Of a DNA stretch of 64,000 bases, positions 8,165 to 16,791 are shown one piece after another. The position numbers and the translations under genes were made by a program. Origin of the DNA: UBA4802 sp964509195 (GTDB lineage Bacteria > Spirochaetota > UBA4802 > UB4802); the NCBI GenBank assembly GCA_964509195.1, contig CAZDWJ010000004.1, positions 1-64,000 of the forward strand. The letters are read 5' to 3'. Numbering within the stretch: the first letter of the stretch is position 1; the number at the start of each line of letters is the position of its first letter. The notes under the pieces are model-generated. The model saw only the letters and a list, made by a program, of their open reading frames with translations, ran no database searches and had not been told where the DNA came from.

Positions 8165-9772
8165 TCAGTTATGTTTAGTTGACACTGTAGAAAATATGCT
8201 TAATGAATTATCTACGACTTCACTTTGTATTGATGCTGCATCAAGTATGCTGTGGAATAGTATATAAATGGGTAGATGTTTGTTTTTATTTTTTAATAGA
8301 TTAGAATATTTTTCAGGATTTCTCTTTTTATACTCATCTGACATCCATACAAACATTGCAGGGTTGGTTATTTCCTTTCTTTGTATTCCGGGAATATGGC
8401 CATAGTACCCATCTTCGCCCAGAAATTCCCCATGGTCAGAACAATAAATTACAATTGCATATTTATTCATCAATCGTTGTATCACCTGTGATATGAAATA
8501 ATCTGCATAGAGTATTGAATTGTCATAATTGTTTACCAATTCATCACGATCACACCGTGATACGTTGCTTGTTGTGCATATTGGGGTAAACTTTATGAAT
8601 GTTACAGGATAGTGTTTGTGAAACTCCCAGTGGCTACCCATGCAATGTAATACAATTAACTTTCTGTTCTTAATTTTTAGAAGTTCATCAAGTTCAGGCA
8701 ACATGTTTTCGTCTAAGATAGCTGCATTTGTTACGCTGAAATCTTTATTGTCTTTTTTACTCCAGATAATTTGCTTTTTAATTGATGCTTCGTTGGCAAA
8801 GGATGCTATATTGGAATAGCTGTTGTCAATAAGGTCTTGATTGGATATCCATGCGGTTGTAAATTTATGCTTATTAAACAGCGATATAAAAGAGTTCTCT
8901 TTATACGTAACATCTTCATTGTCTTTGGTTGCACGTGTCATCATTAAGGGAACTGCTCTATTAGTAACACCGTAGATGGAGTCAATGTTTGGTAAGCTTA
9001 TAACCTGTAGTTTTTTAAGGTTTGGAGAGGTCTCTCTGGCGTATCCGTTTATAGAAAAGTGATCTGAACGAGCAGCTTCGCCTATAATAAAGACAATAGT
9101 CAAGTCTTTGTTTTTTATTTCGTCAAATGAAGAAGGTAATTGAGAAATATCGGTTCTTGGATGATTAATAATTGTCTGGAATTTATTATACATATTTATC
9201 GCATACAAAAATGCATAGGGTATAACAGGTCTTGAAAAGTACAACAATAAGAGAATAGGACTTAACAGTATTATTGATATAACTTTTGTACGGGTAAACA
9301 TAACTTTGCTGTAAATTCTATTATATTTATAAAGAAATACAGCTGTAAAGAGTGTAATGCTGATAGTCATTATTATAAGTTCAATACTGATAACACCTCT
9401 GGCTTCATGAGGGTTTGTTTGTAGAAGCAAAATGAATGTATCTAAAAGATAAATACGGATTTTATAAAGTATAATAAAATAAAGCGTTATTGAACTAAAA
9501 AAAACTGTAATTAATGTAATAACGGTAAAAATAGTTTTATTAATAGATGCTACAAGGAAATAATAAAAAACAAGTGGAATAGTTAGTATAAATAGCAATA
9601 CAGTATTTATCCATATATTTCCGTATTTTACCGGGTAGCGTATAAAATCAATAGCATTGAAGACTAACGAGTAAATGACTGAAAAGAGGAAAATAACAAT
9701 GATGGGGGCATATTGTGAATTTTGAAGTGATTTGAATGTATTGAATAATTTTTTTAGAGTTGTTGCTAACAT
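8165..9772 (-). CDS. Phosphoethanolamine transferase, EptA/sulfatase-like family
   Basis: The 535-residue inner-membrane enzyme has five hydrophobic segments in residues ~20-185, followed by a periplasmic alkaline-phosphatase/sulfatase-fold domain. Family signatures: IIGEAARSDHFSINGYARET (metal ligand Glu and substrate region), GVTNRAVPLMMTRAT (region of the phospho-accepting Thr), HCMGSHWEFHKHYP, and CSDHGEFLGEDGYYGH (Asp/His metal ligands). Family members transfer phosphoethanolamine from phosphatidylethanolamine to lipid A, heptose or other glycans. The acceptor here is unknown; if the organism makes LPS, lipid A is a reasonable guess. The gene is monocistronic. Confidence 0.85.
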   Translation of the reverse strand: MLATTLKKLFNTFKSLQNSQYAPIIVIFLFSVIYSLVFNAIDFIRYPVKYGNIWINTVLLFILTIPLVFYYFLVASINKTIFTVITLITVFFSSITLYFIILYKIRIYLLDTFILLLQTNPHEARGVISIELIIMTISITLFTAVFLYKYNRIYSKVMFTRTKVISIILLSPILLLLYFSRPVIPYAFLYAINMYNKFQTIINHPRTDISQLPSSFDEIKNKDLTIVFIIGEAARSDHFSINGYARETSPNLKKLQVISLPNIDSIYGVTNRAVPLMMTRATKDNEDVTYKENSFISLFNKHKFTTAWISNQDLIDNSYSNIASFANEASIKKQIIWSKKDNKDFSVTNAAILDENMLPELDELLKIKNRKLIVLHCMGSHWEFHKHYPVTFIKFTPICTTSNVSRCDRDELVNNYDNSILYADYFISQVIQRLMNKYAIVIYCSDHGEFLGEDGYYGHIPGIQRKEITNPAMFVWMSDEYKKRNPEKYSNLLKNKNKHLPIYILFHSILDAASIQSEVVDNSLSIFSTVSTKHN

Positions 9773-10018
9773 TTTTCTGCCATAATACGCTGTTTAAATT
9801 CAATAAGTAGTAAATAGTGTACACTTTTAAGATATGCAATTCAAATTGTAATTATAGCGCGTAATTATTTCATGCTCATTTTATTTTTGCTTATTACATT
9901 ATTTTAAAAATACATTAACTATATTTATATTTGACCACATAGAGTAACATATATATAAGGCTGACATTTTAAAAAAATAGGCAAGAACTTTTCTTTGAAG
10001 AGCAATTATTAAAAATAT

Positions 10019-10467
10019 TTATCTCACCTCTTTAAAAATTGCAAGGTATTCATCCTGGATAAAATCATCATAATATAAAACTTTTTACATGCCAGCATTA
10101 TTCATCCATAAATTTAGTTCTTCAATTCCAAACTTATTTGACATTGGAGGCCGGCTCTGGAGAAAACTTACTACTGCTATCCTGCTCCAGGCTTTACATG
10201 GTGTGCTAAAGTTTTAACATACTGCTCCTGGTCGTCAATGTAATGCAATGTGTCGCATATAAACAGCTGCCTGCATCTACTTCAGCGATATAACTTCCAT
10301 TTTTAATATTCAGTTTTTCAATTATTTTTTCAATATTCATGCGACTGGTTCGTTCATCTCGTTCCATATGGGTAATATAAAATGCTGATTTTATTTTATG
10401 ATTAAGAAATGTTACAGATAGTATAATGACAATAATAATGCATATTCCAATAGTAATACTGATTATT
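10019..10467 (-). pseudogene. Decayed class I SAM-dependent methyltransferase
   Basis: Translating the minus strand in shifting frames gives an ordered series of methyltransferase pieces: THMERDERTSRMN, IEKIIEKLNIKNG, EVDAGS (motif I), then directly FICDTLHYIDDQEQYV and LAHHVKPGAG, then RIAVVSF and SNKFGIEELNLWMNNAGM, then YYDDFIQDEYLAIFKEVR and a stop. About 60 codons between motif I and the FICD segment are missing, and at least three frameshifts or stops break the frame. A hydrophobic stretch precedes the first piece, so the intact gene probably encoded an exported or membrane-attached methyltransferase. No start codon survives. Confidence 0.65.
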
Positions 10468-10560
10468 TATACCTTGGGAGCCACCTTTCTGATATTATGT
10501 GTATTTTTAAAAACTGCAATTCATAAATGGAGGTTTTTAAAAAAACAATATGATTTTCCT

Positions 10561-10980
10561 TTATTTATTAATCATTTTTATTATCTCATCATATTCCTTT
10601 TTATAATCAACAACGTTAAATTCTGAGTTCTTACGGTAAGTTTTAATCAGATAACCTTTACATCCAATTTTTCTGGTATATTCGATCTCTGTCGGATCAT
10701 CATCTATAAGAATTTGCCCACCAATTTTACGAATGTCTTTATGGATTCCTCTGTTAAGCGGATCATAATCTTCACGATAGGTATATGTATCAAAATAATG
10801 ATGCAGATTATGGTGTAACAAAATTTCTTTAGCCCGCAGCTTTGTTGAGTTTGTCCACAGATGAAGATGGAGTTTTTTATTCTTTAGTGTTTCCAGGAAT
10901 TCTACCATACCTGGCCGTACAGTTGAACCAAATTCATCAACCAGTGTGTTGTCCATATCAAAAACGATATGTGTGATCAT
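10561..10980 (-). CDS. HAD-superfamily phosphatase (small)
   Basis: The 139-residue cytoplasmic hydrolase has HAD motif I FDMDNTLVD at residues 7-15 (nucleophile Asp in DxDNT), motif II LWTNSTK, and motif IV ILIDDDPTE. It lacks a large cap domain, like class III HAD phosphatases. The gene stands alone, with the methyltransferase remnant downstream and repeat DNA upstream. The substrate cannot be predicted; the small size and TNS motif resemble phosphoprotein or nucleotide phosphatase branches. Confidence 0.8.
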   Translation of the reverse strand: MITHIVFDMDNTLVDEFGSTVRPGMVEFLETLKNKKLHLHLWTNSTKLRAKEILLHHNLHHYFDTYTYREDYDPLNRGIHKDIRKIGGQILIDDDPTEIEYTRKIGCKGYLIKTYRKNSEFNVVDYKKEYDEIIKMINK

Positions 10981-11558
10981 TGTAGCAGTTACCGTATAAC
11001 AAGTATTAACGGCCTGTATCGTATGTAGGAAAGTGTATTATAAATTTTTAAAAATTACATGGCATATTAAGTAGTATCAGTGTTGTGCAAAAAAAAGCAA
11101 ACATAATTTTTTGGCGATAACTCTAAAAATTGTTGCACTTATTAAAATATAAAAAATAAATACTATAATCCATAATTAGTCTGATTGTAAAAAGATAACC
11201 ATTGCAAATATATAAGCCCGCCATATTTTGCAAACAGGCTGAAGTATGGTGATATGTGTATCGAAAGAGGCCTGTTTCCAATGAATGCCAATAACGTCAC
11301 TGCGAGTAGAGATTGCTTCGGGGCTTTGCCCCTCGCAATGACTGTGGGATTGCGTCGCCCCTGCGGGGTTCGCAATGACTGTGGGGTGCAGCATCATTGT
11401 GGTATCCGTATGTGTAAATGTTTATTTTATCCCTGGGTACAATATTGTATGTGATATAAGAAAGGGAATTTTAAAAATTGTAAGATGACGCCTGACTGTA
11501 TTTTTATATTAATTGTGTTCTTATTTGAATTGGTCTTGAAGAAAACATTCTTAGCCAA
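10981..11558. other. Intergenic region with a tandem hairpin repeat
   Basis: No gene is supported in these 578 bases. The only structure is the tandem palindromic repeat at 11312-11386 (separate entry). Open frames here, on both strands, derive from that repeat. Confidence 0.5.
11312..11386. repeat. Two tandem ~37-bp hairpin repeats (ATTGC...GCAATGACTGTGGG)
   Basis: Two adjacent units at 11312-11348 and 11349-11386 both begin ATTGC and end TCGCAATGACTGTGGG, with an internal GC-rich stem-loop (GGGGC-TTT-GCCCC in the first, CCCC-TG-CGGGG in the second). Their G+C content is far above the surroundings. This wording matches a very widespread family of small palindromic repeats seen in environmental bacteria, usually described as REP- or MITE-like; that link is from memory. 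Confidence 0.75.
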
Positions 11559-12482
11559 CTAATCTAACCATCGCAAAGCTGGTGTATCAATATTTGAATC
11601 ATGTATATATTTTTTAAAATCATTTTCTAGTGCAATCATCTCATCTTTAGCAACAATAGTATGCTTGGCCATTGCAAAATCTGCAATTTTGGTATTCATG
11701 ATTATCATATAAATTGGGACTATGATAAAAGTTGGCAGGTAGTAGAAATTCAGTTTAAACGGTGTTATGTGTTTTTGCAGTGCTTTTAGTACTTTAAAAC
11801 ATTCACGGGTTGCCAGTATCATCATTTTAATTGTTTTATATGATTGTGCCAGTTTATAATTATCAGAATCAAATTTATATAAGGCTTTGGCAATTGGTGT
11901 GACCACTGCAATATGAGTTTTTTGCCAGGCATCCATGTTGCTGCATATTTCTGGTGCAAAACCGGCCTTTTTAAAAATTTTTATCAAGGTGAGTAATCGT
12001 TGTGATTTTTTGCCGTTGAGTTCGCCAAACGTTGTTGATTGAAACAATTTGGAAACTCCAGTCCCTATGAAATAATTAACCATACCGTTTATTCTTTCTC
12101 CACCTGCGGATGGAAAACCAATCAAAATCCTTTCATAGCCGACAGCATCTATATATTTTTTATAACCAGAAGGATTATTGACCACAAAAACAATATTTTT
12201 TGATTTGTTTTTTGAAAGGGCAGGCAATAGTGAATCAATTTGGGTATATTGCACTGTTACAATAATATAATCATAAATGTCATTGGGCGCAAGGTCGTTT
12301 ATTAATTTGGGATAATATGTTTCAAGTGTGCCAGTAATAGCATTTCTCAGAATCAATCCTCTGGATGAAAGTTCTTTAAATCGTTCATTTCGTGCTAATA
12401 CTGTGATATCAAAACATGCTTTAATAAGTTTTCCTGCAAAAATGCTGCCGATAGCACCGGCTCCATATACTAATATTCTCAT
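11559..12482 (-). CDS. Ketopantoate reductase-like oxidoreductase (PanE/ApbA family)
   Basis: About 307 residues. The Rossmann N-terminus MRILVYGAGAIGSIFAGKL holds the NADP-binding GxGxxG motif and decides the start at 12482, because the longer frame adds only a hydrophobic non-conserved leader. The C-terminal helical domain includes QKTHIAVVTPIAKALYKFDS, positioned where the family has its substrate-binding Lys region. True PanE reduces 2-dehydropantoate in pantothenate/CoA synthesis, but this protein is divergent and has no pan neighbours, so it may act on another 2-keto acid. Monocistronic. Confidence 0.72.
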   Translation of the reverse strand: MRILVYGAGAIGSIFAGKLIKACFDITVLARNERFKELSSRGLILRNAITGTLETYYPKLINDLAPNDIYDYIIVTVQYTQIDSLLPALSKNKSKNIVFVVNNPSGYKKYIDAVGYERILIGFPSAGGERINGMVNYFIGTGVSKLFQSTTFGELNGKKSQRLLTLIKIFKKAGFAPEICSNMDAWQKTHIAVVTPIAKALYKFDSDNYKLAQSYKTIKMMILATRECFKVLKALQKHITPFKLNFYYLPTFIIVPIYMIIMNTKIADFAMAKHTIVAKDEMIALENDFKKYIHDSNIDTPALRWLD

Positions 12483-12682
12483 AGATTTGCCTTTATAGGT
12501 AACTAGTATGATAATTAATGCACCTGTGTATAGTAAATTTATTATAGCCATTTAGATGATAATATGTCAATACTTTTAGTAGATTTAAAATTTAATTAAA
12601 ATCTGTATTAATGTTATTATCTTACCTTTTTTACCGATCGTTTATATAAAAAAGAATTGACATTATGTCAGATTCTAATAAT

Positions 12683-12717
12683 ATAACCATAAAGATTATC
12701 AAAATCTTTATGGTTAT
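12683..12717 (+). promoter_or_regulatory. Perfect 15-bp inverted repeat before the ATPase start
   Basis: ATAACCATAAAGATT at 12683-12697 and its exact reverse complement at 12703-12717 are separated by ATCAA. The right arm ends six bases before the ATG at 12724, and no Shine-Dalgarno sequence is visible. It could be an operator for a dimeric regulator, or an RNA hairpin limiting ribosome access. It is not followed by a T-run, so it is not a typical terminator for an upstream gene. Confidence 0.65.
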
Positions 12718-12723
12718 CAAAAT

Positions 12724-14013
12724 ATGAAACCAGAGATTTTAAAACGCATACTCATATCCCAAAAAGAAGAAATTGAAGAAAAATTTCAGAAAGCAAATAT
12801 TATTCAAAGAGCTATCGATTTCTCAAAATTGCAGTCATATTTAAAAGTGCCAAATATATTAGCTATTACCGGCGTCAGACGCTGTGGCAAGTCTGTGTTA
12901 AGCTGGCTGATTGCCACAGAAAACATGCCCTTTGCATATATTAATTTTGATGATGAAAGGCTTTTGCGTTTTACAGCGGATGATTTTGACTTGCTTATTG
13001 AAGCATTCTATGAATTAAATGGTGAAATTGAATATATTGTACTTGATGAATTGCAGAATATTCAAGGCTGGCAACTTTTTGCAAATAGGCTCAGGAGAAC
13101 GAAAAAAGTTATAATAACCGGTTCAAATTCAAATTTGTTATCGGGAGAGCTTTCTACGCATCTTACGGGCAGGTATATTGATTTTAAACTTATGCCTTTT
13201 AATTTTCAAGAATATTTACAGTATCGTGGAATTTCAGTTAAACCTGATGATGCGTATTCCACGCAAAAAATTGGAATTTTAAAAAAACATCTAGAAGAAT
13301 ATTTAAAAGAAGGTGGGTTCCCTGAAGCATATCAGCTTGGAAGGGAAATGCTTTTACGAAATTATTCTGACATTATTGAAAAAGATATATTGAAACGCAG
13401 TAAGATAAAAAAGAGTGTATTATTTAAAGAATTTAGCCAGTACCTTATATCAAATTCATCCGGGGAATTTAGTTTTAATCGTCTTAAAAATATTTGTGCT
13501 ATTAAAGATATCAATACTGTGCGCACTTGGACATCACTTCTTGAAAGTTCATTTTTAGTATTTATTCTTGAGCGTTTTTCGTATAAATTAAAAGAGAGGA
13601 TGTTAGCACCAAGAAAAATATACTGTATTGATACCGGTATGGAACAGATTGTTGGTTTTGGTGTAAGTGATAATAAAGGTGCAATCCTTGAAAATGCAGT
13701 TGCTGTTGAATTAAAGCGTAGAAAATATTATTTTGACTCTGCGATGGAAATTTACTATTGGAAGGATTACACTAATAAGGAAGTGGACTTTGTGATAAAA
13801 AAAGAAAACACCGTGCAACAGTTGATACAGGTGTGTTATGATCTTATGAATATAAATACCCGTGAACGGGAGTTTAAATCTTTATATTCTGCTGCCAATG
13901 ATTTGTATTGTGATAATCTGTTAATTATTACCTTGGATACAGAAGGCAAAGAAGAGTTTAAAGGTAAAACCATTACAATGGTTCCTTTGTGGAAATGGTT
14001 GTTGGGATGGTAA
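12724..14013 (+). CDS. AAA-type ATPase with C-terminal DUF4143 nuclease-like domain
   Basis: The 429-residue protein has Walker A ITGVRRCGKSVLSWL at ~residue 53, Walker B YIVLDELQNIQGW, and sensor-like ITGSNSNLLSGELSTHLTGR in the N-terminal half. The C-terminal DUF4143 half includes GAILENAVAVELKRR and YYWKDYTNKEVDFVIK, a PD-(D/E)xK-like arrangement (E...D-x-V-x-K). Such proteins are widespread accessory genes whose function is unsettled; defence, toxin-like and mobile-element roles have been suggested. It stands alone behind a perfect inverted repeat and lies just upstream of the heme cluster on the same strand, without an obvious functional link. Confidence 0.85.
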   Translation: MKPEILKRILISQKEEIEEKFQKANIIQRAIDFSKLQSYLKVPNILAITGVRRCGKSVLSWLIATENMPFAYINFDDERLLRFTADDFDLLIEAFYELNGEIEYIVLDELQNIQGWQLFANRLRRTKKVIITGSNSNLLSGELSTHLTGRYIDFKLMPFNFQEYLQYRGISVKPDDAYSTQKIGILKKHLEEYLKEGGFPEAYQLGREMLLRNYSDIIEKDILKRSKIKKSVLFKEFSQYLISNSSGEFSFNRLKNICAIKDINTVRTWTSLLESSFLVFILERFSYKLKERMLAPRKIYCIDTGMEQIVGFGVSDNKGAILENAVAVELKRRKYYFDSAMEIYYWKDYTNKEVDFVIKKENTVQQLIQVCYDLMNINTREREFKSLYSAANDLYCDNLLIITLDTEGKEEFKGKTITMVPLWKWLLGW

Positions 14014-14110
14014 TTTTTATTTGACACAATTTACACCTAATTCACCATACTGTAGAACTAACACATTTTATTATTATGAAATTATACTAAAACATGATAC
14101 ACAAGTGAAT

Positions 14111-15007
14111 ATGATAAAAATTGGAACACGGGGAAGTGCACTGGCGCTGTGGCAGGCAAATTTTGTTGCGTCGCAATTGCGTCAGCAGCATACAATCGTC
14201 ACCATTAAAACAAAGGGTGATCGCATACAGAATGTGTCCTTTGACAAAATTGAAGGCAAAGGTTTTTTTACAAAGGAGTTAGAGGATGCACTGCTAAAAG
14301 GAACTATCGACATAGCCGTGCATTCAATGAAGGACCTGCCAACTGATATGGTGGAGGGTCTGACCGTAGCAGCTGTCACAAAACGTGAGGATCCCTCAGA
14401 TGTCATTATAGTGCGCCCTGAAGCATACAGGGCAAATCACTGGTTTCCGTTAAAGGAAAATACTAAAGTTGGCACAAGCTCACTCAGGAGAGTTGCGCAG
14501 CTTAAAAGAATCATTAATTCAGTTGAAGCGTTGCCACTGCGAGGCAACGTGCCCACACGTGTAAAGCGTTGTAAAGAAGGTAGGTTTGATGCAATCATAC
14601 TGGCAAAAGCAGGGCTTACGCGTTTAGCTATTAACCTGAAAGGCTTTTATACTATGACGTTGCCTTTCAGTTATTTTCTGCCATCACCGGGTCAGGGTGC
14701 GCTTGCAATACAGGTACGGTCAGATGATAAAAATGCAATTGAAGCTGTACAACACCTTCATGATGCATCTACAGCAAAAGCAGTAATTGCGGAGCGACAG
14801 TTTTTAAAAGCATTTGGCGCAGGCTGTCACGTACCGTTAGGAGCATTTGCACATTGCGTTGATGACAGAGTTATACTTACTGGCGCTATTCTTTCTGTTG
14901 ACGGGATGCGGTGTTTGCGATATACCGTTGAGGATACCGATCCGCTGCGTGCAGGTGACAGGCTGGCACACTATATGTTTCAGCAGGGAGCAGAAAAACT
15001 TATATGA
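14111..15007 (+). CDS. hemC: Porphobilinogen deaminase (hydroxymethylbilane synthase)
   Basis: It polymerises four porphobilinogen molecules into hydroxymethylbilane. About 298 residues, the usual length. Family motifs: MIKIGTRGSALALWQANFV at the start, VHSMKDLPTDM, RVAQLKR, LPLRGNVPTRV, and FGAGCHVPLG, whose Cys (~238) attaches the dipyrromethane cofactor. The ATG at 14111 fits the conserved N-terminus; the frame extends upstream without conserved sequence. The stop overlaps the next gene's ATG by four bases (ATGA). First gene of a tetrapyrrole cluster; no hemA is present. Confidence 0.96.
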   Translation: MIKIGTRGSALALWQANFVASQLRQQHTIVTIKTKGDRIQNVSFDKIEGKGFFTKELEDALLKGTIDIAVHSMKDLPTDMVEGLTVAAVTKREDPSDVIIVRPEAYRANHWFPLKENTKVGTSSLRRVAQLKRIINSVEALPLRGNVPTRVKRCKEGRFDAIILAKAGLTRLAINLKGFYTMTLPFSYFLPSPGQGALAIQVRSDDKNAIEAVQHLHDASTAKAVIAERQFLKAFGAGCHVPLGAFAHCVDDRVILTGAILSVDGMRCLRYTVEDTDPLRAGDRLAHYMFQQGAEKLI

Positions 15008-16485
15008 AAAAAAATGGATTTGTATATTTAGTAGGAGCAGGTCCTGGTGATCCCGATCTTATATCCGTTAAGGGCATGGAGTGCATTACACGGGCGGATT
15101 GCATTATCTATGACTATCTTGCAAATCCGGTGTTGCTTGGCAATACCCGCGCTGAACTCATCTATGTGGGCAAGCAGGGCAGTCAGCACACACTGTCGCA
15201 GGAAGAAATCAATGCGCTTATTGTACAAAAGGCTAAAGAGGGCAAGGTGGTGGTGCGCCTTAAAGGTGGCGACCCGTTTATCTTTGGCCGCGGCGGTGAG
15301 GAGGCTGAAGAACTTGTAGCGGCAGGGATAGCGTATGCGATAGTTCCTGGTATATCGTCCTTTTATTCAGCATTGGCCTATGCCGGCATTCCCATAACCC
15401 ACCGTGATTATGCAGCCAGTTTTGAGGTAATCACCGGTCACAGGAGAGCTGATGGCACTGAAGACATCACGCTGCCTGACTACAGTCCACAGAAGACCTA
15501 TGCCTTCCTTATGGGGATGAAAAATCTGGATACTATATGCATGCGTTTAATTAAGGAAAAAAATTTCCCACCAAATGCGCCTATCGCGGTGGTTACCTGG
15601 GGTACAATGCCACAACAAAAAGTGGCAACCGGTACGCTGGAAACGATAGCAGATGAAGTTAAACAGGCAGGATTAACACCGCCAGCTATTATTGCAATAG
15701 GCAGGGTGGTGGAGTTACGAAACACATTGCGCTGGTATGACACATTGCCGCTTTTTGGGAAAAAGGTGGTGGTAACGCGCACGCGCCATCAAGCAAGTGT
15801 TCTTTCCAAACGGTTGTATCAGTTGGGCGCTGCTGTGGTAGAGTTTCCTACTATAGCAATAGAAAAATTAAAGGAGTTATCGCCACTGCATATTGCGTTG
15901 AAAAATATAAAAGATTATGATTGGATTGTGTTTACTTCACAGAATGCGGTAGATATTTTCTTTGAAGAAATTTTTGCGTTGGGTCTTGATGTGCGTGTGC
16001 TGCAGTGTAAAATTGCAACTATTGGACCAGCAACACGCGATGCTTTAAAAAACTATGGAATTGTAGCAGATCTTGTGCCTAAGGAATATGTTGCCGAAAG
16101 TCTTGTTGATGCATTTGAGGGTGTGGACGTTGCCAGTAAAAAGATTCTTGTGCCCTGTTCGGTAAAGGCACGGCCTGCACTTGCGCAAGGATTGCAGGAG
16201 GCTGGCGCAATGGTGGATAGGGTACATATCTATGATGCAGTAAAACCTGATATTAATCCTTCAATGGTAGAGGAAATAAAAAATGCTGATATTATTACAT
16301 TTGCTAGCTCTTCAACAGTGCGCAATTTTGTCAAGATAGCTGGAAAAACAGATGCCACAATTGCCTGTATAGGCCCAATCACTGCAGAAGAATGCATAAA
16401 ACAAGGAGTGAGGCCACACATTATTGCAAAGGAATATACAATTGACGGATTAGTAGAAGCAATAGTAGAATATGTAACAAAATAG
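15004..16485 (+). CDS. cobA-hemD: Fused uroporphyrinogen-III C-methyltransferase / uroporphyrinogen-III synthase
   Basis: The bifunctional 493-residue protein has residues ~1-245 as SUMT (SAM-dependent methylation of uroporphyrinogen III to precorrin-2): VYLVGAGPGDPDLISVKG, VVRLKGGDPFIFGRGGEE, GITHRD-like GIPITHRDYA. Residues ~250-493 are HemD, which cyclises hydroxymethylbilane: KKVVVTRTRHQASVLSKRL, DWIVFTSQNAVDIFF, ATIGPATRDAL, and TFASSSTVRNFV. Fusion of these activities is known in several anaerobic bacteria and directs flux to both heme and siroheme/cobalamin. Translation is coupled to hemC through the ATGA overlap. About 118 bases separate it from the next small gene. Confidence 0.96.
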   Translation: MKKNGFVYLVGAGPGDPDLISVKGMECITRADCIIYDYLANPVLLGNTRAELIYVGKQGSQHTLSQEEINALIVQKAKEGKVVVRLKGGDPFIFGRGGEEAEELVAAGIAYAIVPGISSFYSALAYAGIPITHRDYAASFEVITGHRRADGTEDITLPDYSPQKTYAFLMGMKNLDTICMRLIKEKNFPPNAPIAVVTWGTMPQQKVATGTLETIADEVKQAGLTPPAIIAIGRVVELRNTLRWYDTLPLFGKKVVVTRTRHQASVLSKRLYQLGAAVVEFPTIAIEKLKELSPLHIALKNIKDYDWIVFTSQNAVDIFFEEIFALGLDVRVLQCKIATIGPATRDALKNYGIVADLVPKEYVAESLVDAFEGVDVASKKILVPCSVKARPALAQGLQEAGAMVDRVHIYDAVKPDINPSMVEEIKNADIITFASSSTVRNFVKIAGKTDATIACIGPITAEECIKQGVRPHIIAKEYTIDGLVEAIVEYVTK

Positions 16486-16603
16486 ATATTATTTTGGGAA
16501 GTAATCGGAAGGTAATTGCTTCATGGACTAAAAAATTATTTATATTGTAACTATTGACGTACGTGATAAAGCATATTGAAATTTATTTTTCAAGGAGTTT
16601 ACC

Positions 16604-16780
16604 ATGGACAACACACAAAAAGTAATCGATGTGTTTAAAAAATCTAAGGAGCCTTTGAATGCATCCGCAATTGCCACAATGACAGGGCTTGATAAAAAAG
16701 AAGTTGATAAAATCATGGAAAAGCTTAAAAAAGACGGTGTTATAATTTCGCCTAAACGATGTTACTGGACATTGAAGTAA
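16604..16780 (+). CDS. Small winged-helix DNA-binding protein, 58 aa
   Basis: The ATG at 16604 has a strong AAGGAG six bases upstream (16592-16597). The protein is a minimal helix-turn-helix with a wing: VIDVFKKSKEPLNASAIA (helix 1), TMTGLDKKEVDKIMEKLKK (helix-turn-helix) and DGVIISPKRCYWTLK (wing). The single Cys in the wing (PKRCYW) is notable. It lies inside the heme gene cluster, ending 11 bases before hemB's ATG, so it is co-transcribed and could be an autogenous regulator or a redox/heme-sensing factor. The fold assignment rests on pattern; the regulatory role is inference. Confidence 0.72.
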   Translation: MDNTQKVIDVFKKSKEPLNASAIATMTGLDKKEVDKIMEKLKKDGVIISPKRCYWTLK

Positions 16781-16791
16781 AAGGTATATCT

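Noticed and set aside
10426..10626. 66-codon hydrophobic + strand frame
   Set aside because: It overlaps the methyltransferase relic and the 3' end of the HAD gene on the other strand; its hydrophobicity follows from AT-rich DNA.
11163..11454. Open frames on both strands around 11.2-11.4 kb
   Set aside because: They are created by the GC-rich tandem hairpin repeat, a known source of spurious ORFs, and have no ribosome binding site.
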